Below are positions 1-5,345 of a stretch of 7,819 nt of DNA, piece by piece. The notes under the pieces were generated by a model. That model was not told the origin of the DNA. It ran no database searches and saw only the letters and a program-made list of their open reading frames with translations. The stretch spans positions 1-7,819 of the forward strand of contig CALANC010000378.1 in the NCBI GenBank assembly GCA_937925895.1, given 5' to 3'. The translations under genes were made by a program, and so were the position numbers. Each line of letters starts with the position of its first letter. Position 1 is the first letter of the stretch. Source of the DNA: an uncultured Desulfobacterales bacterium. GTDB lineage: Bacteria; Desulfobacterota; Desulfobacteria; Desulfobacterales; UBA11574.

Positions 1-124
1 AAACCCCAAAAACCTCTTGTGGGCTTTGGAAAATATTGGCCGTGCCAATTTAGTTACGGTTCCTGAGGAGATAAAAACAGATGCCCGTACGGCACTGGAT
101 CGTATGTTAAGACTGGTGCCATAA
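1..124 (+). CDS. nadA: Quinolinate synthase, C-terminal end (partial)
   Basis: This is the 3' end of a gene that enters from the left edge. Read from base 2 it gives 40 codons and a TAA at 122-124. The peptide contains LLWALEN, then VTVPEEIKTDAR, and ends ALDRMLRLVP. A 'leucine-rich helix, then VPEEI, then A..(A/I)(D/E)RML' ending is what I recognise at the C-terminus of quinolinate synthase. That enzyme is a cytosolic [4Fe-4S] protein that condenses iminoaspartate with dihydroxyacetone phosphate in NAD synthesis. The catalytic core and cluster cysteines lie outside the window, so the call rests on the tail alone. cysK follows after 49 bases on the same strand with no visible terminator, so the two may be cotranscribed. 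Confidence 0.8.
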   Translation, partial: NPKNLLWALENIGRANLVTVPEEIKTDARTALDRMLRLVP

Positions 125-176
125 TGGGACGGTGAAACCGATCATATACTCTGATAGACCTTAGAACCATTCAATG

Positions 177-182
177 AAGGAG
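177..182 (+). promoter_or_regulatory. Shine-Dalgarno that fixes the cysK start
   Basis: AAGGAG lies six bases before the ATG at 189. An in-frame ATG at 174 overlaps this site and has no purine-rich sequence of its own, so 189 is preferred as the start. Confidence 0.8.
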
Positions 183-188
183 TCAACG

Positions 189-1112
189 ATGAAAATATTG
201 AACAGCATAAATGCCACTATCGGATCCACCCCACTTGTCCGTATCAATACCATGAGTGACGAGTTTGGGGTTGAAATGCTGGCCAAATACGAATTTTTCA
301 ATCCACTCGGGAGCGTAAAGGATCGCATCGGTCTGGCAATGATTGAGGCCGCCGAAAAACAAGAATTGATTAACAGTGAATCCACAATCATAGAACCCAC
401 CAGCGGAAATACAGGCATAGCCCTGGCATTTGTTTGTGCAGTAAAAAAGTATAAGCTCGTTCTCACCATGCCCGAAACCATGAGTATCGAGAGAAGAAAA
501 CTCTTAAAACATTTGGGTTCTGAGCTTGTTCTGACACCGGGTGGCGAGGGAATGAAAGGAGCCATTGCCAGAGCCAATGAACTTCTTGAAAATACACCCA
601 ATGCTTACAAGCCGGATCAGTTTTCCAATCCTGCCAATCCCGAGATACACAGAAAAACCACTGCTGAAGAAATTTGGAACGATACTGAAGGAAAGGTCGA
701 TATCTTTGTTTCAGGCATCGGAACCGGCGGTACCATTACCGGGGTGGCCGAGGTCATCAAAGCCCGTAAACCATCGTTCAAAGCTGTTGCGGTAGAGCCG
801 GCCCATTCTCCCGTACTTTCCGGCGGCACACCCGGGCCTCATAAGATTCAAGGTATCGGCGCAGGCTTTGTTCCTGATGTCTTGAACATTACAATTATCG
901 ATGAAATTGTTACCGCAACAAACGACCAAGCATTTGAAACCGCCAGGAAACTCGCTGCTTTGGAAGGAATTCTATGCGGTATATCTTCAGGTGCTGCGGC
1001 CTCGGCTGCGATGGAAGTGGCCAAGAGACCCGAAAACCGGGGGAAACAGATTGTTGTCGTCTTGCCCAGCACCGGCGAAAGATATTTGACTACAGACTTG
1101 TTTATGGACTAA
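189..1112 (+). CDS. cysK: Cysteine synthase A (O-acetylserine sulfhydrylase)
   Basis: A PLP enzyme of 307 residues that makes L-cysteine from O-acetylserine and sulfide in the cytosol. The length is normal for the family. The N-terminus has the substrate-side motif [10 protein letters not shown] (11-20). NPLGSVKDR follows, with Lys44 as the PLP Schiff-base lysine. TSGNTG (71-76) binds the substrate carboxylate, GTGGT (178-182) is the PLP phosphate loop, and GISSGA (264-269) carries the serine near the PLP ring nitrogen. [10 protein letters not shown] (94-103) and GGEGMKGAI fit the CysK branch better than CysM. The start at 189 is chosen for its Shine-Dalgarno; the ATG at 174 would add five residues. 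The TAA overlaps, tail to tail, the TAG of the cytochrome b gene on the other strand. In a sulfide-producing cell it would be the main entry of reduced sulfur into biomass; a direct link to the neighbouring octaheme block is not shown. Confidence 0.95.
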   Translation: MKILNSINATIGSTPLVRINTMSDEFGVEMLAKYEFFNPLGSVKDRIGLAMIEAAEKQELINSESTIIEPTSGNTGIALAFVCAVKKYKLVLTMPETMSIERRKLLKHLGSELVLTPGGEGMKGAIARANELLENTPNAYKPDQFSNPANPEIHRKTTAEEIWNDTEGKVDIFVSGIGTGGTITGVAEVIKARKPSFKAVAVEPAHSPVLSGGTPGPHKIQGIGAGFVPDVLNITIIDEIVTATNDQAFETARKLAALEGILCGISSGAAASAAMEVAKRPENRGKQIVVVLPSTGERYLTTDLFMD

Positions 1113-1753
1113 TGGGCCCGTTCCCACTCTTCGATTTCTACGCCCTCTTCCACATCTTCCCAACCGGTGATCATGGCTTTGATGTGAGCAAAAATCGTAT
1201 GCCCGGTTGTGGTCATGTAGACATGGACAATGATAAAGGAAAAGATGGCAAATGCTCCAGCCATATGCACCAGTGCCACAAGACCCAAAGGAAGTCCTCC
1301 AAACCCCCAATCCGTCCAGGAATTATACCCCCAGTAGAGAAAACCGGTTACCATCTGAATAGGCAGTAAAAAAGCAGCCAAAGAAAGATAAGTCAGTCGC
1401 TGGAGCGGATTGTGCTTGGCATCCTTTCGTTTTGGAACCGGATGGGACTCGCCTTTGAAGATCCCATAGCTATAATAACGGATGACTTCTAACATTTTCC
1501 TGGTTGTGGGAATGTACTGCTTCCACTCACCGGTGGTAAACACCCAGAATACAAAAAAGGCAAAGGCGATAAGCCAGCTGATTCCGGTGAAATTATGTAT
1601 CTCCACCGCCCGTTCAAAACCAAACAGGGCATAAACCCCATGGATTTCGAGCCCCGTGATGAGAAGAATAAAAATAAAAACCATTTGCAGCCAGTGCCAA
1701 AACCGCTCATATCTCGTATATAGATAAATATTATTCATTTTCTGCACCGCCAT
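1109..1753 (-). CDS. Membrane cytochrome b, quinone-linked partner of the octaheme cytochrome
   Basis: A 214-residue integral membrane protein resembling the di-heme cytochrome b subunits of formate dehydrogenase and thiosulfate reductase. Four hydrophobic helices are visible, at about 18-38, 55-75, 118-140 and 156-182. Candidate heme ligands sit where the family places them: His20 in RFWHW, His53 in EIHNF, and His163 and His177 in the last helix (LVHMAG, IIVHVY). A polar loop (about 76-117) and an acidic C-tail complete it. The ATG lies three bases after the octaheme stop codon, and its Shine-Dalgarno (GGGGGAG) lies inside the end of that gene, so translation is probably coupled. The inferred role is to pass electrons between the quinone pool and the octaheme protein outside the membrane. 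The family call is firm; the exact partner and electron direction are inferred from adjacency. Confidence 0.88.
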   Translation of the reverse strand: MAVQKMNNIYLYTRYERFWHWLQMVFIFILLITGLEIHGVYALFGFERAVEIHNFTGISWLIAFAFFVFWVFTTGEWKQYIPTTRKMLEVIRYYSYGIFKGESHPVPKRKDAKHNPLQRLTYLSLAAFLLPIQMVTGFLYWGYNSWTDWGFGGLPLGLVALVHMAGAFAIFSFIIVHVYMTTTGHTIFAHIKAMITGWEDVEEGVEIEEWERAH

Positions 1754-1756
1754 GGG

Positions 1757-3388
1757 TTACTCCCCCTTCCTTTTACCATTGGTGAAAATCCGACCTAAGC
1801 CATGAAGAATAACGCCCAACAGCGATGCTATTATAACCGTCCATCCGGCCATATCCAGCAATTTAAAGCTGTTGCGTCCGGGCATATAAAATCCAGCCAA
1901 ATTGGCCAACCGACCTTCTTTTTTTATGTGACACTCGCTGCAGGCCACCACGTTGTCTTTGGGTGCGACCATGTGGGTGGTGGGAAAGACGTAGGTGGTT
2001 TCGACAAAATCAAATTCACCGGAAAACGGCAGACTGAAGCTCTCCATACCTTTAGCAAACGCTCGCTGCCAATCATAGGTGGTCCAGTAGCCATCCTTTC
2101 CGGACAAAAGAGGGGTCAAAAGAATTTTGTGCACCTTGTCGTAAGGTTGCTTTCCTCGATGGACCTTGAAAGGAAAAATCCTGGCATTGTCGTCCGCCCG
2201 GCTACCCACCGGTGCGGATACCGGGATAATTTGGCTCGGATCTATAATGTCTTTTACCGTGAGCGTGTTGATGGAGCCGTTAAACCAAAAGTATTCCGGC
2301 TTGACATTCTTTTCCCACTTCATTTCACCTTTATAGGACAGATAGTCGTATTTCCCGAAAGCGCCTTTTCTTTTATAATGTTTCCCGTCTTTGGTATTTC
2401 CGGCTTTTGACCAGTCCCACCACATTTTTGTAGGATTTACACGCGCAAACGCAGGAATATGGCAGCTCTGGCAGGCCACCTTATCCGTGTGATCGTTGAC
2501 CTTGGAACCAAATTTATGCGGCTTGCTGCTGTGACAAGATTCACACATAATCTTTGGAGTCAAGTCGTCTTCGATCAGACTTCTACGGTCCGGGGATGCC
2601 GGCTTCGAGTAAATTCGCCCGGCAATATTGTGCGCTTTGGTCGTATGGCAGCGGGTGCATTGGAAATTTTGACCGTCAACGCCCATATGGACATCTAACG
2701 CCTTGTTCGGCTTGGTGACGGATGAGTCCAAATCCCCATGTTTGACGCCGTCACCACCGCCGCCATAAAAGTGACAGGAGCCACAGTTTTTCCGCGTTGG
2801 ACGGCCAATACTCTGGACGGATTCCAAGATGCCTTCTTGAATCTCTTTGGCCAGTTCCAAATCCTCCGGATCATCGGAATCGACAAACGCTTGGAAATCC
2901 TCCAAGGCTTCCGTCCAGTTTATTTCTTTTTGGCTGTGACAAACCAGGCAGTTGATTTCACCGACGGTGGCGTTCCAGCCAGGATGGCAGGATGAACAGC
3001 TTTTATCCTGCCATTTATTGGTGGAAATGCAAAAGTTGTTCAACGAATGGCCGGCTTTACCGAACTTCTTGTCCGAATGATCGCTGTCACCAAGCCAGGT
3101 CCAGTGAATGGTTTTACGAAATTGAGATCCTGCTTCGGAATGGCAGGATAGGCAGGCCCGGGTTATTTCTTCTCCGGATTTGAACGCCTGTTGCAACGCT
3201 TCATGCTTGGAGTGGTCGGTGGTACTCCACAAAGCTTTAGCTTTTGTCGCTTGCCGGGCCATCGTTCGGCCGGGCACCTGATCCGTCTCCGCCTGTTTGC
3301 CTTCAGCTGTCCATGTCAAAATAAACAGCAGACAAACAGACATTAAAAAACATAATTTAACTTGACTCATTCCTTTAGATCGTTTCAT
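1757..3388 (-). CDS. Octaheme c-type cytochrome, tetrathionate reductase (Otr) family, membrane-anchored
   Basis: A 543-residue exported multiheme protein. The N-terminus is a signal peptide (basic start, hydrophobic core about 11-27). Exactly eight CxxCH heme sites are present, with first cysteines at 79, 131, 147, 202, 244, 282, 306 and 483. The stretch around the first (FKSGEEITRACLSCH, then TIHWTW at 93-98) and the wide gap before the eighth match the octaheme tetrathionate reductase family known from Shewanella. That enzyme reduces tetrathionate in vitro, and also nitrite and hydroxylamine; its active-site heme is lysine-ligated. Lys154, just after the third heme site, is a candidate for that ligand but needs alignment. 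A hydrophobic helix (about 511-531) followed by a basic tail anchors the C-terminus, fitting the cytochrome b encoded three bases downstream. The start is supported by GGAG seven bases upstream; Met7 lacks suitable spacing. The in vivo substrate is unknown. Confidence 0.9.
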   Translation of the reverse strand: MKRSKGMSQVKLCFLMSVCLLFILTWTAEGKQAETDQVPGRTMARQATKAKALWSTTDHSKHEALQQAFKSGEEITRACLSCHSEAGSQFRKTIHWTWLGDSDHSDKKFGKAGHSLNNFCISTNKWQDKSCSSCHPGWNATVGEINCLVCHSQKEINWTEALEDFQAFVDSDDPEDLELAKEIQEGILESVQSIGRPTRKNCGSCHFYGGGGDGVKHGDLDSSVTKPNKALDVHMGVDGQNFQCTRCHTTKAHNIAGRIYSKPASPDRRSLIEDDLTPKIMCESCHSSKPHKFGSKVNDHTDKVACQSCHIPAFARVNPTKMWWDWSKAGNTKDGKHYKRKGAFGKYDYLSYKGEMKWEKNVKPEYFWFNGSINTLTVKDIIDPSQIIPVSAPVGSRADDNARIFPFKVHRGKQPYDKVHKILLTPLLSGKDGYWTTYDWQRAFAKGMESFSLPFSGEFDFVETTYVFPTTHMVAPKDNVVACSECHIKKEGRLANLAGFYMPGRNSFKLLDMAGWTVIIASLLGVILHGLGRIFTNGKRKGE

Positions 3389-3428
3389 ATAACACTCCGA
3401 AAAATAATCTTAATCCGCCTTTTTAATT

Positions 3429-3459
3429 TGCTGCAGCCTTCTGGATAAAGGCTGCAGCA
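3429..3459 (-). other. Intercistronic hairpin between the rhodanese and octaheme genes
   Basis: A perfect 12-base-pair inverted repeat (core GCTGCAGCCTT / AAGGCTGCAGC, arms 3429-3440 and 3448-3459) encloses a seven-base loop. It lies 30 bases after the rhodanese stop and about 40 bases before the octaheme start. Neither strand has a T-run directly after the stem; the - strand continues AAATTAAAAAGG. It therefore does not look like a simple intrinsic terminator. An RNA processing or stability element, or a leaky stop that lowers downstream expression, is the likelier reading. Confidence 0.7.
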
Positions 3460-3489
3460 TTCTGTATTCATATAAATAAGGCAAAACGA

Positions 3490-4623
3490 TTATTTGGGTT
3501 CAACAATCTTATAGGATCCGTCCTTATTATAGGTTATCTCCGCTTCCACATAATAAACCTTTTTGAGCTCCGGTCTTAGATCCTGGACCATATAAAACGC
3601 TTCACCGCTTCTTGCGCCCGTCGCGCACACAAAAACAATGGCTTTATCAGAAGAGAAGGTTTTGATCTCGTCTTCCAGTTTATCGCTGGGAATATTAACA
3701 GCGGTCTTAAAGGCTCCGGCGGCAAATTCATCCAGATCCCGGACGTCGACCAAATAAATACTTTTAGGATTCTCTTTCATAATCTTCTTAAAGGTCTCAA
3801 CGTCGATGCTCCCCTCTTCTTTGCCCGCTTTAATCTGAGTCGGAGCGGATGCCACAGCAGCTGTTCCTGCAACTGCTTTCCAGGCCGGATACCCGGCTGA
3901 AAATACTTTGACGTTTGTGTAACCGAGGCCAATTGCTTTTTTCGCTGATTTGTGACTCAACGGACACTTGAACCCCTCGCAGTAAAACACGAGTAGCTTG
4001 GCTTTGTCTTGAGGCAGCTGATCCTTTAATTTGGCAAACTGTGAATCAGGAATGCTGATGGCTGTGGGAACATGCCCTTTATCATATTTCTTCCGTTTGG
4101 GTCTGGAATCGATTAAGACCAAATCAGCCTTGTTGTCGATCTGTTTTTTCACCCAATTTTCAGAAACCGATGGATAGTTACCAGCTTTAATCCATTCAGG
4201 AAAACCTTTGGCAAAAACCTTAACACTGGTATAACCGAGCTTTTCAGCCTTCCAGGCTGATTTGTGGCTCAGCGGGCACTTTAACCCTTCACAATAGAAA
4301 ATCAGCAATGTGTTTTTATCTTGGGGCAGCTTGTCCACCATCTTTTCGAACTGGGAATCAGGGATGCTTACGGCCATGGGAATGTGCCCCTTATCATACT
4401 TTTTCCTCTTGGGTCTGGAATCGATGAGCATCACATCTTCCGACATCGGTACCGTCACATGCTGTTTGACAAAAGCAACGTCCACAATGTCATGGAACCG
4501 CCAGTCTTTGGCTTTCTCAACCTTAGGCAGAGCAGCTTCTTTCTGTGTTGTGGCGCATCCAAAACCTATGGTCATGATTAGCGCCAAGCTGATGGTAAGT
4601 GTTACAACTCTTTTCAATTTCAT
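3490..4623 (-). CDS. Triple-rhodanese-domain lipoprotein
   Basis: A 377-residue protein with a lipoprotein-like leader (hydrophobic 5-22, then GFGCATT with Cys23 as the likely lipidated residue; the lipobox is not canonical). Three rhodanese domains follow. Domains 1 (about 45-148) and 2 (about 150-250) are close copies, sharing IDSRPKRKKYDKGH, SIPDSQF, LPQDK and CPLSHKSA. Each has a two-cysteine active-site region, FYCEGLKCPLSHKSA (Cys111, Cys116) and FYCEGFKCPLSHKSA (Cys215, Cys220). The second cysteine lines up best with the catalytic cysteine of a normal C-x4-(R/K)-S loop. Domain 3 (about 271-370) is more conventional, with CATGARS (Cys333). Rhodaneses carry sulfane sulfur as a cysteine persulfide. 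The location on the outer face of the inner membrane or at the outer membrane, beside a sulfur-oxyanion reductase, suggests a sulfur-transfer or polysulfide-binding role, which is inference. GGAGGT lies four bases before the ATG. Confidence 0.9.
   Translation of the reverse strand: MKLKRVVTLTISLALIMTIGFGCATTQKEAALPKVEKAKDWRFHDIVDVAFVKQHVTVPMSEDVMLIDSRPKRKKYDKGHIPMAVSIPDSQFEKMVDKLPQDKNTLLIFYCEGLKCPLSHKSAWKAEKLGYTSVKVFAKGFPEWIKAGNYPSVSENWVKKQIDNKADLVLIDSRPKRKKYDKGHVPTAISIPDSQFAKLKDQLPQDKAKLLVFYCEGFKCPLSHKSAKKAIGLGYTNVKVFSAGYPAWKAVAGTAAVASAPTQIKAGKEEGSIDVETFKKIMKENPKSIYLVDVRDLDEFAAGAFKTAVNIPSDKLEDEIKTFSSDKAIVFVCATGARSGEAFYMVQDLRPELKKVYYVEAEITYNKDGSYKIVEPK
3877..4425 (-). repeat. Tandem duplication inside the rhodanese gene
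   Basis: Two copies of a coding segment of about 237 bases (4189-4425 and 3877-4113) are offset by 312 bases, or 104 codons. Similarity is visible in the DNA, for example the shared 15-mer GGGTCTGGAATCGAT (+ strand, 4411 and 4099), as well as in the protein. Differences are mostly at third positions or are conservative, so the duplication is clear but not brand new. Confidence 0.85.
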
Positions 4624-4672
4624 AATGACCTCCGTGTTGATTTATTGATAATCAGATAATTACTTAGACGTT

Positions 4673-4696
4673 AAAAACCCGGCCGATATGGTTTTT
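4673..4696 (-). terminator. Possible weak terminator or attenuator after the small cytochrome gene
   Basis: AAAAACC (4673-4679) and GGTTTTT (4690-4696) form a seven-base-pair stem around a ten-base loop containing CGGCCG. On the - strand the 3' arm ends in five Ts followed by AACG. The T-run is part of the stem, so any termination would be partial. It lies between the small cytochrome and rhodanese genes and could explain different levels of the two. Confidence 0.35.
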
Positions 4697-4705
4697 CTTA
4701 TATCA

Positions 4706-4748
4706 GCAATTTTAGGCACTTTAGATCGCTTGTAATTTTAGTCACTTT
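4706..4748 (-). repeat. Pair of 17-base direct repeats, 26-base period
   Basis: On the - strand, AAAGTGACTAAAATTAC (4732-4748) is followed by AAAGTGCCTAAAATTGC (4706-4722). They match at 15 of 17 positions and start 26 bases apart. They lie just after the small cytochrome stop codon and upstream of the rhodanese gene. They could be paired protein-binding sites or a local duplication; no known motif is recognised. Confidence 0.55.
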
Positions 4749-4757
4749 CGCCCCTAT

Positions 4758-5099
4758 TTACTTGCACGACACCGGATTGGGCGAATCTGAAGCATACGCA
4801 TGCAGGTATGAAAAAATATCCAACAGGTCCTTGTCGGACAACTTATCCCATTCTTCCTTGCAGCCAAATTCGGCAAATTCTTTTTTGTCGAAAACTTTCA
4901 CCCAGTCTGCCTGTGTTTTGGAGTTCGGGCTCAAAGATGGTGTCTCTGAATTCACCCTACCTCTTTGATGGCAGGATTTATAAACCTTTCGATAGGTGTA
5001 CTTTCCCTTTCTTTTGTTTCCTTTGTCAGCGGCAAAAACAACACCGGCTGACGTAACGACAAATGCGAATACCATTAACATTGAAATTGCTTTTTTCAC
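4758..5099 (-). CDS. Small exported c-type cytochrome-like protein with an altered heme site (YxxCH)
   Basis: A 113-residue protein, read from a GTG at 5099 because a strong Shine-Dalgarno (AAAGGAGGT) lies six bases upstream. The ATG at 5135 would add 12 residues that span this site. The signal peptide (MKKAISMLMVFAFVV) ends at VFA, residue 24, probably cleaved before ADKG. The mature part resembles small mono-heme cytochromes of Desulfobacterota that I recall (YxYRK..K.CH, then SKTQADW, then LSDKDLLDI..YLHAYASDSP.P..C). The heme site here reads YKSCH (residues 40-44): Tyr40 (TAT, 4980-4982) stands where the first cysteine should be. TAT is one base from TGT. Cys43 and His44 remain. His100 is the only other mature histidine and the mature part has no methionine, so His/His ligation is the option if heme is bound. 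Cys80 and Cys112 may pair. It is the first gene after the sigma-54 promoter. Confidence 0.8.
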   Translation of the reverse strand: MKKAISMLMVFAFVVTSAGVVFAADKGNKRKGKYTYRKVYKSCHQRGRVNSETPSLSPNSKTQADWVKVFDKKEFAEFGCKEEWDKLSDKDLLDIFSYLHAYASDSPNPVSCK

Positions 5100-5105
5100 C
5101 GGATG

Positions 5106-5114
5106 ACCTCCTTT
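5106..5114 (-). promoter_or_regulatory. Shine-Dalgarno that fixes the small cytochrome start
   Basis: On the - strand, AAAGGAGGT is followed by six bases and then GTG AAA AAA. This makes the GTG at 5099 a better start than the upstream ATG at 5135, whose coding region would run through this site. Confidence 0.85.
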
Positions 5115-5141
5115 GGGTTTAATATTTCCTAACATCTTATT

Positions 5142-5156
5142 GCAATGCTTATGCCA
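5142..5156 (-). promoter_or_regulatory. Sigma-54 (-24/-12) promoter for the cytochrome/rhodanese/octaheme block
   Basis: The - strand reads TGGCATAAGCATTGC followed by A. The consensus is TGGCAC-R-N4-TTGC-W. GG and GC are separated by exactly ten bases, and only the sixth base (T for C) differs. A start about 12 bases downstream (near 5130) would leave a leader of about 30 bases to the GTG at 5099. The divergent gene encodes a sigma-54 activator, which strongly supports the call. Confidence 0.88.
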
Positions 5157-5182
5157 GAATCATTTAATTTTTTATTAATTCA

Positions 5183-5195
5183 CAACACCTTGATT
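5183..5195 (-). promoter_or_regulatory. Putative IHF binding site
   Basis: The - strand reads AATCAAGGTGTTG, a full match to WATCAANNNNTTR, preceded by an A/T-rich tract. Its centre is about 59 bases upstream of the predicted start near 5130 and between the promoter and the putative enhancer. This is the usual place for IHF to bend DNA so that an activator can reach sigma-54 polymerase. IHF itself is not in the window. Confidence 0.6.
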
Positions 5196-5242
5196 TAACT
5201 TTTAAAACGACCATAAATTATTTTGCTTGCAATAGTCGTATT

Positions 5243-5271
5243 AATTGTTATGTTAACAGGTGTTAACAATT
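5243..5271. promoter_or_regulatory. Double-palindromic putative enhancer for the sigma-54 activator
   Basis: TGTTAACA (5251-5258), itself a palindrome, is repeated after GG at 5261-5268. An outer inverted repeat AATTGTTA / TAACAATT (5243-5250 and 5264-5271) overlaps it. The centre is about 130 bases upstream of the predicted sigma-54 start and 86 bases before the activator's own ATG. This fits an upstream activating site read by the Fis-type helix-turn-helix, possibly with self-regulation. Binding by this protein is inferred from position and symmetry only. Confidence 0.65.
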
Positions 5272-5345
5272 GAGGTTTACACCTAAACAGTATTAACCTT
5301 GGATTTTTTAATATAGTGTTCAAACTAAAATAAGGAAACAATGAA

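Noticed and set aside
174..188. ATG at 174 as the cysK start
   Set aside because: It overlaps the Shine-Dalgarno of the ATG at 189 and lacks its own ribosome site.
1802..2410. A 202-codon open frame on the + strand
   Set aside because: It lies wholly opposite the octaheme gene, whose eight heme sites prove the - strand coding; the antisense product has no recognisable motif.
1757..3388. Reading the octaheme protein as hydroxylamine oxidoreductase or pentaheme nitrite reductase
   Set aside because: There are eight CxxCH sites with Otr-type surroundings (ACLSCH..., TIHWTW) and no CxxCK site. The Otr family fits better, although related activities cannot be excluded.
4706..4720. A second sigma-54-like promoter on the - strand (AGTGCCTAAAATTGC) before the rhodanese gene
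   Set aside because: The -12 GC is present, but the essential -24 GG is GT. The likeness comes from one copy of the 17-base repeat.
5100..5135. ATG at 5135 as the small cytochrome start
   Set aside because: The coding region would include a strong Shine-Dalgarno placed correctly for the GTG at 5099, and the predicted transcription start (near 5130) lies downstream of it.
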